Positions 24,395 through 35,270 of a stretch of 64,000 nt of DNA are shown here, piece after piece. Below the pieces are notes generated by a model. That model saw only the letters and a list, made by a program, of their open reading frames with translations. It ran no database searches and had not been told where the DNA came from. Origin of the DNA: Allodiplogaster sudhausi (Eukaryota > Nematoda > Chromadorea > Rhabditida > Diplogasteridae); contig CALZFC010000007.1 of the NCBI GenBank assembly GCA_945643635.1, forward strand, positions 722,501 to 786,500, given 5' to 3'. Every line of letters starts with the position of its first letter. Position 1 is the stretch's first letter. A program made the translations under genes and the position numbers.

Positions 24395-24421
24395 AAGGAA
24401 GAGAGAGAGAGAGGGAGGAAG
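24228..24421 (+). repeat. 194-bp direct repeat, upstream copy
   Basis: This block is repeated, apparently without difference, at 26158-26351, 1930 bases downstream. The downstream copy spans the last coding bases of a collagen exon (coding for YAGS), its splice donor and most of an intron. This upstream copy is therefore a displaced piece of a collagen exon-intron junction, not a gene. Its right end merges into a GA microsatellite that runs to about 24515. Confidence 0.85.
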
Positions 24422-24435
24422 AGGGAGAGGGAGAC

Positions 24436-24476
<41 letters not shown>

Positions 24477-24515
24477 GAAAGAGAGAGAGGGAGAGAGACA
24501 GAGAGAGAGAGAGGC
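24358..24515. repeat. (GA)n microsatellite
   Basis: An almost pure purine tract of about 155 bases with occasional C or A interruptions. Long Arg/Glu frames on one strand and Ser/Leu frames on the other are artefacts of this tract. Confidence 0.9.
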
Positions 24516-25046
24516 GAAGAGTGTGTTCTGAAACTGTGAGAGCAAAGGGAGAGAGAAATGAGACTCTTTATCCAACACTGTCAGCCTCCATCTGGCATGC
24601 GTTTTCGATCCCTCTGCTTTCCTCGTTTATTGAATGCGGAAGCAAACAAAAGCCACCACCTTCATCCATAGTTCTCTTGGGCTTCTGTGTACTTTATCCA
24701 ACTTATTCTATTCTATGATGGCGAAAAGAAGAGAAAGAATCCTTCTCTTTGTTAATTTCTCTCTCTCCCTCCTCTTTCTCTTCATCTCTTTTTCTCCTTT
24801 TGCAAATTGTTGTTGTATTTTGCATAGGTGATAAGAGATTTCGTTGGGCAATTCCTTACAGACTCACTTGTAATGCATAATCAGAACCGAAAGAACTCCT
24901 CTTTCCACTATAGTAAATGCCCGGAAACAGGAACTCCTAGTTAGCAGCCGGGCCAGGCAGTCAGCAATGAATCCCGTTTTGCATTGTATGAAAGTGTCTG
25001 AGCAAAGAGTATATAGTTCACATTTATGCACTGTATTACGATAGAC

Positions 25047-25122
25047 ACAGGAGACCGCTACATTTCAAACTGGTCTTCTAACTCTCTCATAAACACAGGA
25101 GACCGCTACATTTCAAATTGCC
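25047..25122. repeat. Short direct repeat pair
   Basis: The phrase ACACAGGAGACCGCTACATT with a few following bases occurs twice, about 47 bases apart. It lies 320-400 bases upstream of the collagen start codon, so it could be a duplicated promoter element or chance local duplication. Confidence 0.6.
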
Positions 25123-25444
25123 GTAGATCCAAGTGAAAGTGGAATGTTCACAATGTCAAGAAGAACACGAATGAGAAGGGGTATAAATGCATGGTTCGGG
25201 ATATGAGGCAGAACCGTCTCACAAAAAGGAAGGTAGTCTTTCTTCTTCATAATCTTTTTTCTTCTTTTTCTGTAACTGTCTTCGATTGAGAGTCGCTACT
25301 GAAGAAGATTTTAGTGTAATTTTTAAACAAAATTTATTTACTCCCAAGGATAAGACGATGAACTCTTCTTTAATCCGAATAAATGAATGATATCCTGTAA
25401 TGCCCATCACTCTATTCTTTCGATTTCCCTTGAAAAGGCCCGCG

Positions 25445-26287
25445 ATGTCCTCGTCGACCAGCCGCCACGTATCCTTCATCACGGCAGCTACGGCGGGCGC
25501 CGTCGTCCTTCTCTCGCTCTCCCTCGCCGCCCTTCTCTCCGTCGTCAGCGACGTCAACTCCATGCAGCGAGAGGTGCTCGGCGAGCTCGGCGACTTCAAG
25601 GTTCTGTTTCTTCACTCTCTTCACCCATTCAAACGTCATGAGGAGAGCATAGCTTGAAATGCACTTGTATTAGAACGACCATTTGAAGTGAGAAGTTGCT
25701 TGCAGAGCATGGTGGACGCCGCATGGAAGGGATTGGCAGAGGATATGCTTTTCAAGCGTGTCCGGCGCCAGTATGCGAGCGGAGGGGGCGCGGCGGCCGT
25801 CGGCGGTGGTGTAGGAGGTGGCGGAGGCGCTTGCCAGCCCGGACCACCTGGCACGCATGGAGACGCAGGAAGTCAGTTTTGAGAATTATTCAATAAAACG
25901 GTATTTCATATAATAATTTGTATTATTTATTCTATAAAAAAAACGCAAGGGCAGTGGAATCCAAATGTTTTAATAGAAAGAAATGGCAAAGAATAAGTTG
26001 GCTTTTTCCAGCACCTGGCAACAATGGCGGGCCCGGACAGCCTGGCATGGCAGGCATGGCGATGGCTTTTCCGCAGGCCATGCAGTGCATCTCGCGCTCA
26101 CCCGGCGCGCCCGGCCGGTGGACCCGGACCAGATGGTGGGCCCGGAAAGCGTGGCTCATACGCAGGAAGTGAGGTCGTTATCGCTTCAAAATTTGAAAAA
26201 TAGGAGGAAAAGCACGGCGAGGCTCAATTCGTGATCGAGAAAATGTAAAATGTTGGATTGGAGATAGAGAAGGAGAATGACAGAGAT

Positions 26288-26324
<37 letters not shown>

Positions 26325-26748
26325 AAGGAAGAGAGAGAGAGAGGGAGGAAGGGACATTCATTATCTTAATGCAAAGTATAGTTAAATACGTCGGTTGTTT
26401 CAGCCCGGCCCGCCCGGACCCCCCGGTGCGGACCCACCGGACGGAACACCTGGCGCTCCTGGCTCTAATGGCAGCGCTGGCGGGGGTCACATGCGCATGA
26501 GCTTCTCGTCCGGCCCGCCGGGCCCCACTGGTCTTGCTGGCCCGGCCGGCGCACCAGGTTCTTCAGGATTTGGCACCCCTGGCCCGGCTGGCAGTCCCGG
26601 ACCGGCCGGCGCACCCGGAAACGATGGCCCACCCGGCGCGCCCGGTGCGCCTGGCGAGGCAGGCTCTGGCGGATCGCCCGGAGGCGATGGCATGTACTGC
26701 CCGTGCCCGCCACGCTCCGGCCAGTTTTTCACCGTCATTATTAAATAG
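25445..26748 (+). pseudogene. Cuticle collagen, apparent frameshift in exon 3
   Basis: A nematode cuticle collagen, normally secreted and built into the exoskeleton. Exon 1 (25445-25600) encodes the N-terminal collagen domain with a membrane-type segment (AGAVVLLSLSLAALLSVV) that serves as signal anchor. Exon 2 (25706-25871) holds a furin-like site (KRVRRQ), a Gly-rich linker and the first Gly-X-Y triplets. Exon 3 (26012-about 26173) continues GNNGGPGQPGMAG and a single-Cys interruption, then loses frame near 26111-26121 (CCGGCCGGTGG). The Gly-X-Y pattern resumes in another frame as GPGPDGGPGKRG. Exon 4 (26404-26748) has the main Gly-X-Y domain and ends YCPCPPRS, as in many Caenorhabditis collagens. 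The one-base shift means either a pseudogene or a sequence error. Confidence 0.8.
26158..26351 (+). repeat. 194-bp direct repeat, collagen copy
   Basis: Partner of the block at 24228-24421. It begins inside collagen exon 3 and ends in the GA-rich part of the following intron. Because this copy has coding context and the other does not, this is likely the source copy. Confidence 0.85.
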
Positions 26749-26856
26749 TCCTCGCTTCTAACAGTGATTTAATTCATATTTCTCTTCGAAATCACAAATG
26801 GTGAACATTTTTCATCATTTCATTCAAAATTCATCGGTATTAGAACGCACTTTCAG

Positions 26857-27184
26857 GTGGCGGCGGCGGTGCTGCTGCGGCAGGCGGCAGAGGCGGAGGC
26901 GGATATGCTGGAGGCGGCGGCAGAGGGGGAGGCGCGGCCCCGTCTGCCCCATTTGGCGGCGCCTACGGAGGTGACGGCAATGCCGCTGCGACCGGCGGCG
27001 GAGGCGGCAATGCCGCTGCGACCGGCGGCGGAGGCGGCTATTCCGCAGGCGGCGGTGGAGAAGTAGGTGCACCCCAGCGGCGCCCGCCGGTGGCGCGTAC
27101 GGAGGCGGCGGCGGTGGCGGTGGCGGCGGCGGATACCGCAAGCGAGCACACATGCAGCAGCTGCCATCTGAAGCTTCCGAGTTT
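26857..27184 (+). other. Gly/Ala-rich collagen tail exon candidate
   Basis: After the acceptor TTTCAG at 26851-26856, one frame reads GGGGAAAAGGRGGGGYAGGG. A second frame later reads AYGGGGGGGGGGYRKRAHM. Gly-rich tails ending in YR/KR are common after YCPCPPR in nematode collagens, so this is probably the last exon of the same gene. Joining it in frame to exon 4 needs the non-standard donor TCCG-GCCAGT, and a further one-base frame change occurs near 27060-27080. It also contains a 27-base tandem repeat (about 26978-27035) that encodes the repeated peptide NAAATGGGG. Confidence 0.45.
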
Positions 27185-27213
27185 AATAAAATCGCCGAGC
27201 AGTTCGGGCTGAC

Positions 27214-27265
27214 CCTGCTGAGTGGCGGTAGTCTCTGTTGCTGGTCGATTCGCCCGCCTTCCCAT
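27214..27265 (-). pseudogene. Orphan nuclear-receptor first exon
   Basis: The sequence encodes MGRRANRPATETTATQQ and stops at a GGTCAG donor in phase 1. Start motif, phase and donor are the same as in the first exons of NHRs A-F. The bases upstream (TCTCCGGCCAGACTAATATG) resemble those before the first exon of NHR A (GCGGCCAGAATAAGATG). No zinc-finger exon follows on this strand; the collagen tail occupies that place. It therefore looks like the remnant of an eighth receptor copy at the edge of the array. Confidence 0.6.
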
Positions 27266-27647
27266 ATTAGTCTGGCCGGAGAGGGATCTCGAACTCCACC
27301 GTAGTTTCTCAACTCTTTCAAAGGGTGTGACGGTGTTCCTTTTATGTATCCTGAACACCGCCTTGCACGTCTTTCTCACATTGTGTCACGGACAGCGGGA
27401 ATTGATTCTCGGAATATGGATTGCCTTGCACCAATGGGGCCAAAATGCGTCATGTGTTGAGCGTTATCTAAAGGGTATGATCTATTATCTTTCAAACACT
27501 TCCCCACGAGGCATCTCATTATTAACTCCCTCCAACCATCTCTCTCTCTCTTCTCTCTATCTCTTCCTCTTTCTCTCTCTAACTGCTGCGATGTCACTCG
27601 ACAAACTCTCTGCGTCATACTTGCTTTCGAATTAGCTCATTGTCAGA

Positions 27648-30232
27648 CTACACTCTTCCCCAGTTCTTTGGTCCCTCCCACACTTTGTTTACATTTCCAC
27701 GATCCTGCCTCTTTTGCTCACTTCCTTGCATCAGAATCCAGGCATGATCAGCATCAAATCCTTTCATTATTTGACCGCGGAGGCCACTGATGATATTGCA
27801 GACGGCGAGTGCCTGGATGGCCTGGTCCCCCTCGTAGGATAGCCGCTGGAAATATTACGGCTCGAGTAGTAATCGTTGCGGTAGAACTCGCCAATAAATG
27901 AAATCATTGTGAAAACTGGGGCAACACCTTGAAGAGTGGCAGAAGCAGCAGAATCTTGGCGACGCGCGTGGCTACTTTCCGCTCCGACAACTCGGGGCAG
28001 CACTGGCAAATGTGCGCGTACAACGCGTCTACGTAACGCGTCCTGGAGGTCGAAATATTTACGATAAGTATTCGAAAAAAAAAATAAATAATAAGCGTGA
28101 GTACTTTGTCTCCTCGACGTGACTCCTCGCCTGGTTCGACAGCTTCGGCGTGCTCATGAACAGCGCCAGCGCCTACAACCAAGACATGACGTTCACGCAA
28201 TATTTTTATTATTACTATTACAATTATTATTCTTATTATATTTAACATATGTATGTATATAAATATGAATATAAATGTATATTCTTTAAAATAAATTAGT
28301 ATACATGGATACTTAAAAGAAATGTAAAACAAAACGTGCCGACTCTGAGCACGGCGATTTCTCCGTCGTCGATGGCAATTTCTAGCATTGCAGAGAAGAC
28401 GTCGTCGAAGGTCGTTGTCATGTTCATCTTCCCGATGTGATTGGCTCTGCAAAAGAATCTGTGGACCGACAAAATTCCGGAATACGGAATTCCGTGAGTT
28501 ACGCGAGAGGCAGCTGGGATTGCACTTGCGGATTCCTCGGGTAGAAAGTGCCGTCCAGCATGAGCATCACGCCGCCGCCGATACGGACGAAACTGAGAAA
28601 GCCTTTTTTTGAGCTTGATTATATCAATTTTTTATTTTAATTATTCATAGATATTGTACGCCATAAGAATTTATAACATTGTGTTCATTTCAATTGGATA
28701 AAAAAAACTTATTAAAAGAGAATGAAGGTAAACCGACGAGTTGACTACGTTGACCAGGAGGGCGACCGTACTGCCGCGCGCACGAAAGAGTGCCTCACGG
28801 TCAGTCATCGCGAGGGCCTGTAATTGGAGATGTTTGGGTGTGAAATGAGGGAGGACATCAGCACGGGCAAAGAATAAAGTGAAAAAAATCCATACAAGGA
28901 AGTCACTGAGTAGATTGGCCCAATCGATGCCGAAGACCACGCCGCGCGTTATGATGAATGGAATGTCAGAGGGCTGGATCAGACGTTGGGCCTCCCAACA
29001 GATCTTAAGGATTTGATCTTGCTCTCTGAGCGACACTCTCTCGCTCGTTCTCCCTCCTCGTCCATCTAACTAGTGTTCTCACAGCGGCGATTCCACGTTC
29101 CTTCAAGACTGCCTTAAGCGGTAAGTCAGTTCGGAACAATCTTCCATTGTCCAGCCCGCTGCCGCCTGTCCCGCTCGTGCTTATTTGTTCAACCCTGCGT
29201 TCCTGCGAATTGAAATACCTGTGCTTATACATACATGCTTGTCTGATCACCCATGTCAATGCAGTTTTTCAGCGCAGCAGATTTTCGCTGCGTAAAGTTA
29301 GTTCTCAAGAGCCACCAAGGCTTGAAATAATTAATTTTTATCAGTACCAAATTTTAATTGAGTGTTAACCTGCTCGATGAGATGTTGCACGACGATTGCG
29401 TGCGGGAAGAATCGCAGCAGCAGAGGACTAGGGGCGATATCTTGTAAACATCGAATAAACACTCTTCTTGAGAGGTGGACGAGTTTCTCGGCTGGCAAAG
29501 CACCGTAGACAAAGCATGGCAAATCATGTAGTGGATGAATCTCGATCATACGTGCCTGTCATTTTCTGAGCTTCCTGAATCGCGTTCTGCCGCATCAACA
29601 GGCGGGCAGACACGACGGCGCTTGCCGGTTCACGCCGTTCCCTCTCGCTCTCCACTACTCAAATCACATCCTTCTTTTCAATTCGATGTCTGCTAGCCTA
29701 AAATACAAATACTAAAGGCAAAAATAGAAGCAAGAGACATACGCATTGCATCCATCCCTGCCGCCTTGCATCGCGCAAGCCGACAGCCACGGCATGCTCG
29801 GCGACTTTCTGAAAGAAAAGCAATTAACGTGGATGGGAGCGATGACTGACCGCTTGACACGTTGCAGGTTCCATCACTTTCGCATTTGTAACTCTTGTTG
29901 TTCCGTGTGCTAAAGAAGCAACATAGAATAGAGGAAAAGATTGAGTGAAGAATAGACTGACCATCTTCTGAAGAAGTTGCGGCAGCCGTTGCAGGCGATG
30001 GCGCCGAAGTGGGGCCATCCGCCGCTCGCGCCGCACACGCGACAGGGATCCACCTGTTCAGAAAGGTGGAAGTGCGTGTTGAAGCTTTGCTATTATGCAA
30101 TGCTCAAGACAAAGTCTTTGATAGAAAATGTCCTGCAACCATATATGTGGCCGAACGAAGAAGTTCTATTTGAAACTGACCATACTGACCTTCCGAATTC
30201 TCCTCGGCAGCGCAGTTTATCCGCCGTCCCAT
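27648..30232 (-). CDS. Nuclear hormone receptor A (possibly degenerate)
   Basis: A supplementary nuclear receptor: C4 zinc-finger DNA-binding domain plus ligand-binding domain, a ligand-regulated transcription factor. First exon candidate 30190-30232 (MGRRINCAAEENSE). Zinc-finger exons: 29962-30053 ([20 protein letters not shown]), 29851-29909 (NNKSYKCESDGTCNV) and 29743-29808 ([17 protein letters not shown]). Ligand-domain exons follow down to about 27.65 kb, including [49 protein letters not shown] and EGDQAIQALAVCN. Two oddities: exon 1 and the first zinc-finger exon do not join in the same phase, and the C-terminus departs from the HGLPYEVH(S/A)PD ending of its paralogues after GLRGQ, running on to a TAG at 27648-27650. 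One hinge junction may use a GC donor near 29580. Confidence 0.8.
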
Positions 30233-30485
30233 CTTATTCTGGCCGCACAGCGACCTCGAAGACTGATCAAGCGATCGACACGGAAGGCCCCACGCTTCTA
30301 GAGCGCGTGCTTCTGGGACTTTGGTGTAATGTTTCTGACTAAGGGCATATGTTGTTGAGTCTGCTGTGCAGAGGGGCGCTTGTCCATTGAGATCATTGCA
30401 TTGTCTGATCAGCTTCATTTCTCATGAAAAATAGTTCCGCACAAAAGTTTTTATTCTTATGCTCCCTCACTTTCATTCTGCGCCT

Positions 30486-30542
30486 GTCTCTCTCTCTCTC
30501 TCTTCCCTCCTTCTCTCTCTCTTTCCCTCCCCCCGCTCTCTT

Positions 30543-30583
<41 letters not shown>

Positions 30584-30600
30584 TTTCCCACTCTCTCTCT
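30486..30600. repeat. (CT)n microsatellite 5' of NHR A
   Basis: CT tract with a few CCC interruptions, followed near 30805-30850 by a (CTGT)n and CT run. The region 30240-31685 between NHR A and B otherwise shows no gene. Confidence 0.85.
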
Positions 30601-30816
30601 CTTCTTTTCACTCTTCTCTCACTGCTTCGCATTCCCGCCAACACGCACATCGGTGCCGTTCAAGCCTTGATTTCTGCTCACATCAGTAACGAATCTTTTT
30701 TTTCTCTGCCTCAGAATGTATTTTACCGGGTCGCTTCCTCTTTCGGTCCGTTTGTGAGTCTAAACAAACGACTGCTGTTGAAATCAACATGCACTGTTTC
30801 ACGCTTGTCTCTCTGC

Positions 30817-30854
<38 letters not shown>

Positions 30855-31685
30855 TTCTTCAAGCTGTTTCACCCGCTCAACATTTCCAATTCACCCTTGT
30901 AATGAAATAGGGATATCTACGGACATCATGAGAACGACAGCTGAATGCGAGATTTGGTTCCAGATTGGTCAAGAAAAGTTTATTTTATTTGAGTTTGAAA
31001 AATTGTGATAGGTATTATAAGCAGAAGGAGCTAAAAGCGTTGTAATTCATGAGATAAGCTACAAATAGTGACCCGGTGTGTTGGCGCCTGTCATTCAAAA
31101 TTCGACTCCATTGTCCATCAATACAACGTTTATTCTTTGCAAGAACACAACCGATGTAGACATACATATAGATAAACGAAAAGAAGCTAGACAGAGAAAG
31201 CACGTGGAGGAAGTGCAACTTTTGTGGCTTGTTCATCCAGGCAAAACGTGGTTCCGAAATGTCATAGAATAGGATAAAGTAACCCGTGACAAAATGATAA
31301 AATTCCACTTTAAATCAAGCTTTGCAAATTTTCCTATCGCTCAACATCTTTTTATGCGAATCAGCATTACAATTTAGAGTTGTAACAAGCAAATGTCATC
31401 GCTAAAAAATATCACTTCCCATTATTGCATACCCTAATAAAATAAATAAATAAATAAAGCAAATAACAATGATTTAATCATCGTAGTGCATGCATAATTA
31501 TCGAGTCTTTTGAATACTCACGGAGATCAAAGCAATGACATTATGCGTTGCATTTTCTCATGGCAGACTGGCGCGTATTGAAGAAAGCACAGGATGAGGT
31601 AAAAAAATGCGTAGGCAGCTAGCAACAAAATAAACAAGATAAATAGTTTTATTGCGGGAGAAAAACCATATTCCTATTTCGTGAT

Positions 31686-34360
31686 TTACTCGTAGGCTGT
31701 TGTATCTGGAGCGTGGACCTCGTAAGGCAGCCCGTGAAGGTCGTCGATGACATTGCAGAGGGCAAGGGACTGGATCGTTATATCCTGCTCGTATGCCACG
31801 CGCTGAAAGTTAGAAGACTTGATTCGCACAGAAGACATGGTCGAGAGAATCTTAAGTTGCATTGAAGACATTTACGATTTGGAAAAGACTCATAAATAAT
31901 GACTTTAGTACCTTTGCGAGTGGCAGAAGCAGCAGAATCTTGGCGACGCGCATGGCGACTCTCCGCTCCGACAACTCGGGGCGGCGCTGGCGAATGTGCG
32001 CGTATAAGGCATCCACGTAGCGCATCCTGAAGAGGACACATTAATATCGTGAGCAGTTTGATATCTTACGATGATCATCTGTTCAATTAGTATTCAGTAC
32101 AATTTTGCTGTGCGAGCTGGCTCTTGTTCGTAGCTTTTCAATGTACTGTACATACCTCTTGGGTTCAGTGGCAAATAAGACAATGAGACCGCATTTCCAC
32201 GTACAGTATAGCTATTTGGAGGTTTAATTTTCTAAATTTAAAATTATGCTATAAGGTTGAAGCAAGATTAGACCTCGTCTGCTCGACGTGACTCCTGCCC
32301 TCCGGTGACATTTTCGGCGTGCTCATGAACAGTGCGAGAGCCTATGAATACAGAACATATATTTACATGTATTTAAATTACGAATGAAGAAATTCTTTTT
32401 AACCTTGAGTACGGCCATTTCTCCATCGTCAAAGTCATTTTCACGCATGGAAGTGAAGAACTCGTCGAAGGCAGCTATAGCTCCTTTCAGGAAATGATTG
32501 ATGCTAAAATAAAAATAAAAATAAATTCAATACTTTAAGTTTAACGTGTGTGAAAAGAAAAAAAATCTTACGCAAACGGCAGCTCTTCCTGGAGGCGAGA
32601 ACACCTTGGATAGAACGTCCCGTCGAGCAAGAGAAGATTCTCCCCGCCACCACGGACGAAGCTGAATAAGTTGCCGTGAAATGAAACTGTGAAAACTATG
32701 GAATAGGAAAGAGAAGATAAACGAACGAGTTGACTCCGTGAGTAATGAAGGAAATCATTGTTCCACGTGCATGCAACAATGCTTGTCGGTCGGACATTGA
32801 CAGGGCCTGCAGGGTAATTGGTTCGAGGCTGGCGGGCAGGAGGTTCATAATTGAAGGAGTAAATAAGGAGAAGAGTCCATACGTAGAAGTCATTGAGCAG
32901 AGTGGCCCAGTCGATGCTCAGGACGATGGCGCGTGTTAGGATGAAAGGCACATCGGAGGGCTGCACGAGACGGCGGGCTTCCCATAATATCTCAATTATT
33001 CGACAATTAAAACTAGTTTTCTCTCACTTTCTGCCACTCTCTCTCTCTCTCTCTGGTTCACTATCCCCCTTACTAACATTTCTTCTCTCACGCTCTCTAT
33101 ATATATTCCTTCATCCATCTAACCGGTGATCTTACGACTGCGCTTCCAGGGTCCCTCAGCACCGCATTGAATGTCAAGTCGGTGCGAAAGAGTCTCCCAT
33201 CTTCTAATCCTCGATGCCCAGTCCCGCTGGAGCCCAGCTGCTCTACCCAGTGTTGCTGCAGAAGAAATGGGGTTTGACAAAAGAGTCCTTACCAGTTAAT
33301 TATACTTTGTGAAAGTACAGTGCGTTCGTTTAGTTCGGTATACTAAAGAGCTAATCGTCAGTATTAGCTGCTCTCTGGGTCATGCTTGGAAATACTCACC
33401 TGGTCGATAAGATGCTGCACGAGTGCGGCGTGCACGGAGAGACGTAGTCGCAGAGGACTCAGCGACCGTTCAGTGTAATCCTCTTCAAATTATGGTTAAG
33501 AACATTTTTTTATGAATTCACTGTGTCAATATTGCCATGAAAATAGCAGCCCTCACCGAGTGGCGGCAGTTCATCGTCGATCTCAGGCGTCTCCTCCTCT
33601 TCTACGCTTTCTTCTCTCTTGATTGCCTGCCGCCTCATCAACTCTTGCGCAGACACCACGGACAGCTTGCTCGCTTCTGGCTTTCCCCGCTCGCGCGTCT
33701 CCTCCACAACTGCAATTACGGGTTCAAATCAACTGATGATTTAAAAAAAACTAGATGAAGTATGAAGTTAAAAAGACGTACGCATTGCGTCCATCCCTGC
33801 TGCGATGCATTGTGAAAGACGGCAGCCGCGACACGCTCGAGGAGTTCCTGAACTCATTGGATAAGACCCGACTTTTGTAGGATGCTAAGAACAGTATAAA
33901 AATTAAAAGTTAATTCATATAGAAATCACTCGCCTCTTGCCACGCTGCAGTTGTCTTCTCTCATGCATTTGTAGAGTTTATTGCCCCATATGCTGAAATT
34001 GTACCAGTAATCAAAAATCTCGAGAATAATTTGAACGTTCGTATATTATTATATATTTATATGAAGTAGCGATAGAAGACGTAAAATGCACCATCTTCTG
34101 AAGAAGCTACGACACCCGTTGCAGGAGAGGGTGCCGTAGTGGGGCCTGGCTCCGCTCGCTCCGCATACGCGGCAGTCGTCCGCTGGAAAATGTCAACAAA
34201 TAATTGTTACTAATAAAATTCAAATCTAAAATGTTATATTTAACTAAATTTAGCAGAAAAAAAATTTCTGCGTAACAAACTGACCGTCCTGCTGTCCAGG
34301 CGCACCGTCTTCAGTCTTCGAAGTGCCGGCGAGAGCGGAGACTCGATTGCCTCGACCCAT
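31686..34360 (-). CDS. Nuclear hormone receptor B
   Basis: Apparently intact NHR. Exon 1 (34285-34360) encodes [20 protein letters not shown] and ends in phase 1. The zinc-finger exons, about 34093-34186 ([20 protein letters not shown]), 33933-33992 ([14 protein letters not shown]) and 33781-33850 ([17 protein letters not shown]), give all eight metal-binding cysteines. The hinge exon (33557-33709) is acidic and ends [10 protein letters not shown]. Ligand-domain exons: about 33401-33480 ([16 protein letters not shown]), 33140-33255 ([14 protein letters not shown]), 32880-32995 ([19 protein letters not shown]), 32727-32807, 32572-32663 ([15 protein letters not shown]), 32403-32505, 32274-32341 ([14 protein letters not shown]), 31912-32026 and 31686-31802, ending [12 protein letters not shown]. 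Phases agree throughout where checked. No ligand or target can be inferred. Confidence 0.9.
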
Positions 34361-35239
34361 TTCAGCTTGAACCTGTCTACGATGTGACTTAGCCCAGTAG
34401 TGAAGTTGAAAAGATCAACCCGATCGGGCGTGGGAGGGGGAGGGGGAGCAAGCAAGAGGGGTGAAACGGTGGAAAGCAAAGAACAGTGCCTCTCGCGCTA
34501 AATTTCCACGCGAAGAGCGGAAGAGCCAGACATGGCCTCTCGCGGCCAGACGACAGAAAAATGACTGGCCAGCTTTCATAGCTCCGCCTTTTACGTACCA
34601 AAAGAACAAGAGCTGGCGAAATTGTGTTTCTGCGACACAAAATACCAAACTGATAAAGCGCCGAAAGTGCAACTTCTCATGCCTAGTGAATTTTAGAACA
34701 CATATGTACATATGTACACAAATATCCAAAAGTGCACATATGCATTTGAAGAACAAGAATTTGCTTATGCATAGATGAGTGGATTTTTATAGCGCATGCC
34801 CTTTACTTTGAAATGCACAACAAGTGAAGGAATAGAGAAAAAATTACAATGTAATAAAATGAACAAGACATTGTTCGGCAACAATGACTAGAGTTAAGTG
34901 GTGTATTAGTCTTCTCAAAAAAAGGTCAGAAATGTGTCGAAGAGTTCGCGGCCAGAAGAGCAAAAAAAGAGATGGATTAAGTCTTTCATGCGAAGGTTTT
35001 TTCATCTTCTTATTTTGACTGAATCATCCTTTCTCTCTTTCTCTTTCCCTGCTAACGCTAACATCCTCTTCGCGTTATGCTCCATCTATGCCTCACTCTC
35101 TCCTAACATTTTAACTAGCATTGCGAATGGCGAGAGAAGTGCAAATGGACTTTAAAGCACCACACACATACGTATCTCGAAGAGGCACTCTACCTTTGCT
35201 CAGCAGTTACATACCTCTCTCTCTCTCTCTCCCTCGCGC

Positions 35240-35270
<31 letters not shown>

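Noticed and set aside
24328..24718. Long Arg/Glu-rich open frames (and Ser/Leu frames on the other strand)
   Set aside because: They are translations of the (GA)n microsatellite; the same happens at 3332-3703, 20962-21144, 16731-17009 and many CT tracts.
27222..27635. 137-codon plus-strand open frame after the collagen
   Set aside because: It overlaps the antisense NHR-like first exon, has no domain, and ends in CT-repeat-derived Ser/Leu sequence.
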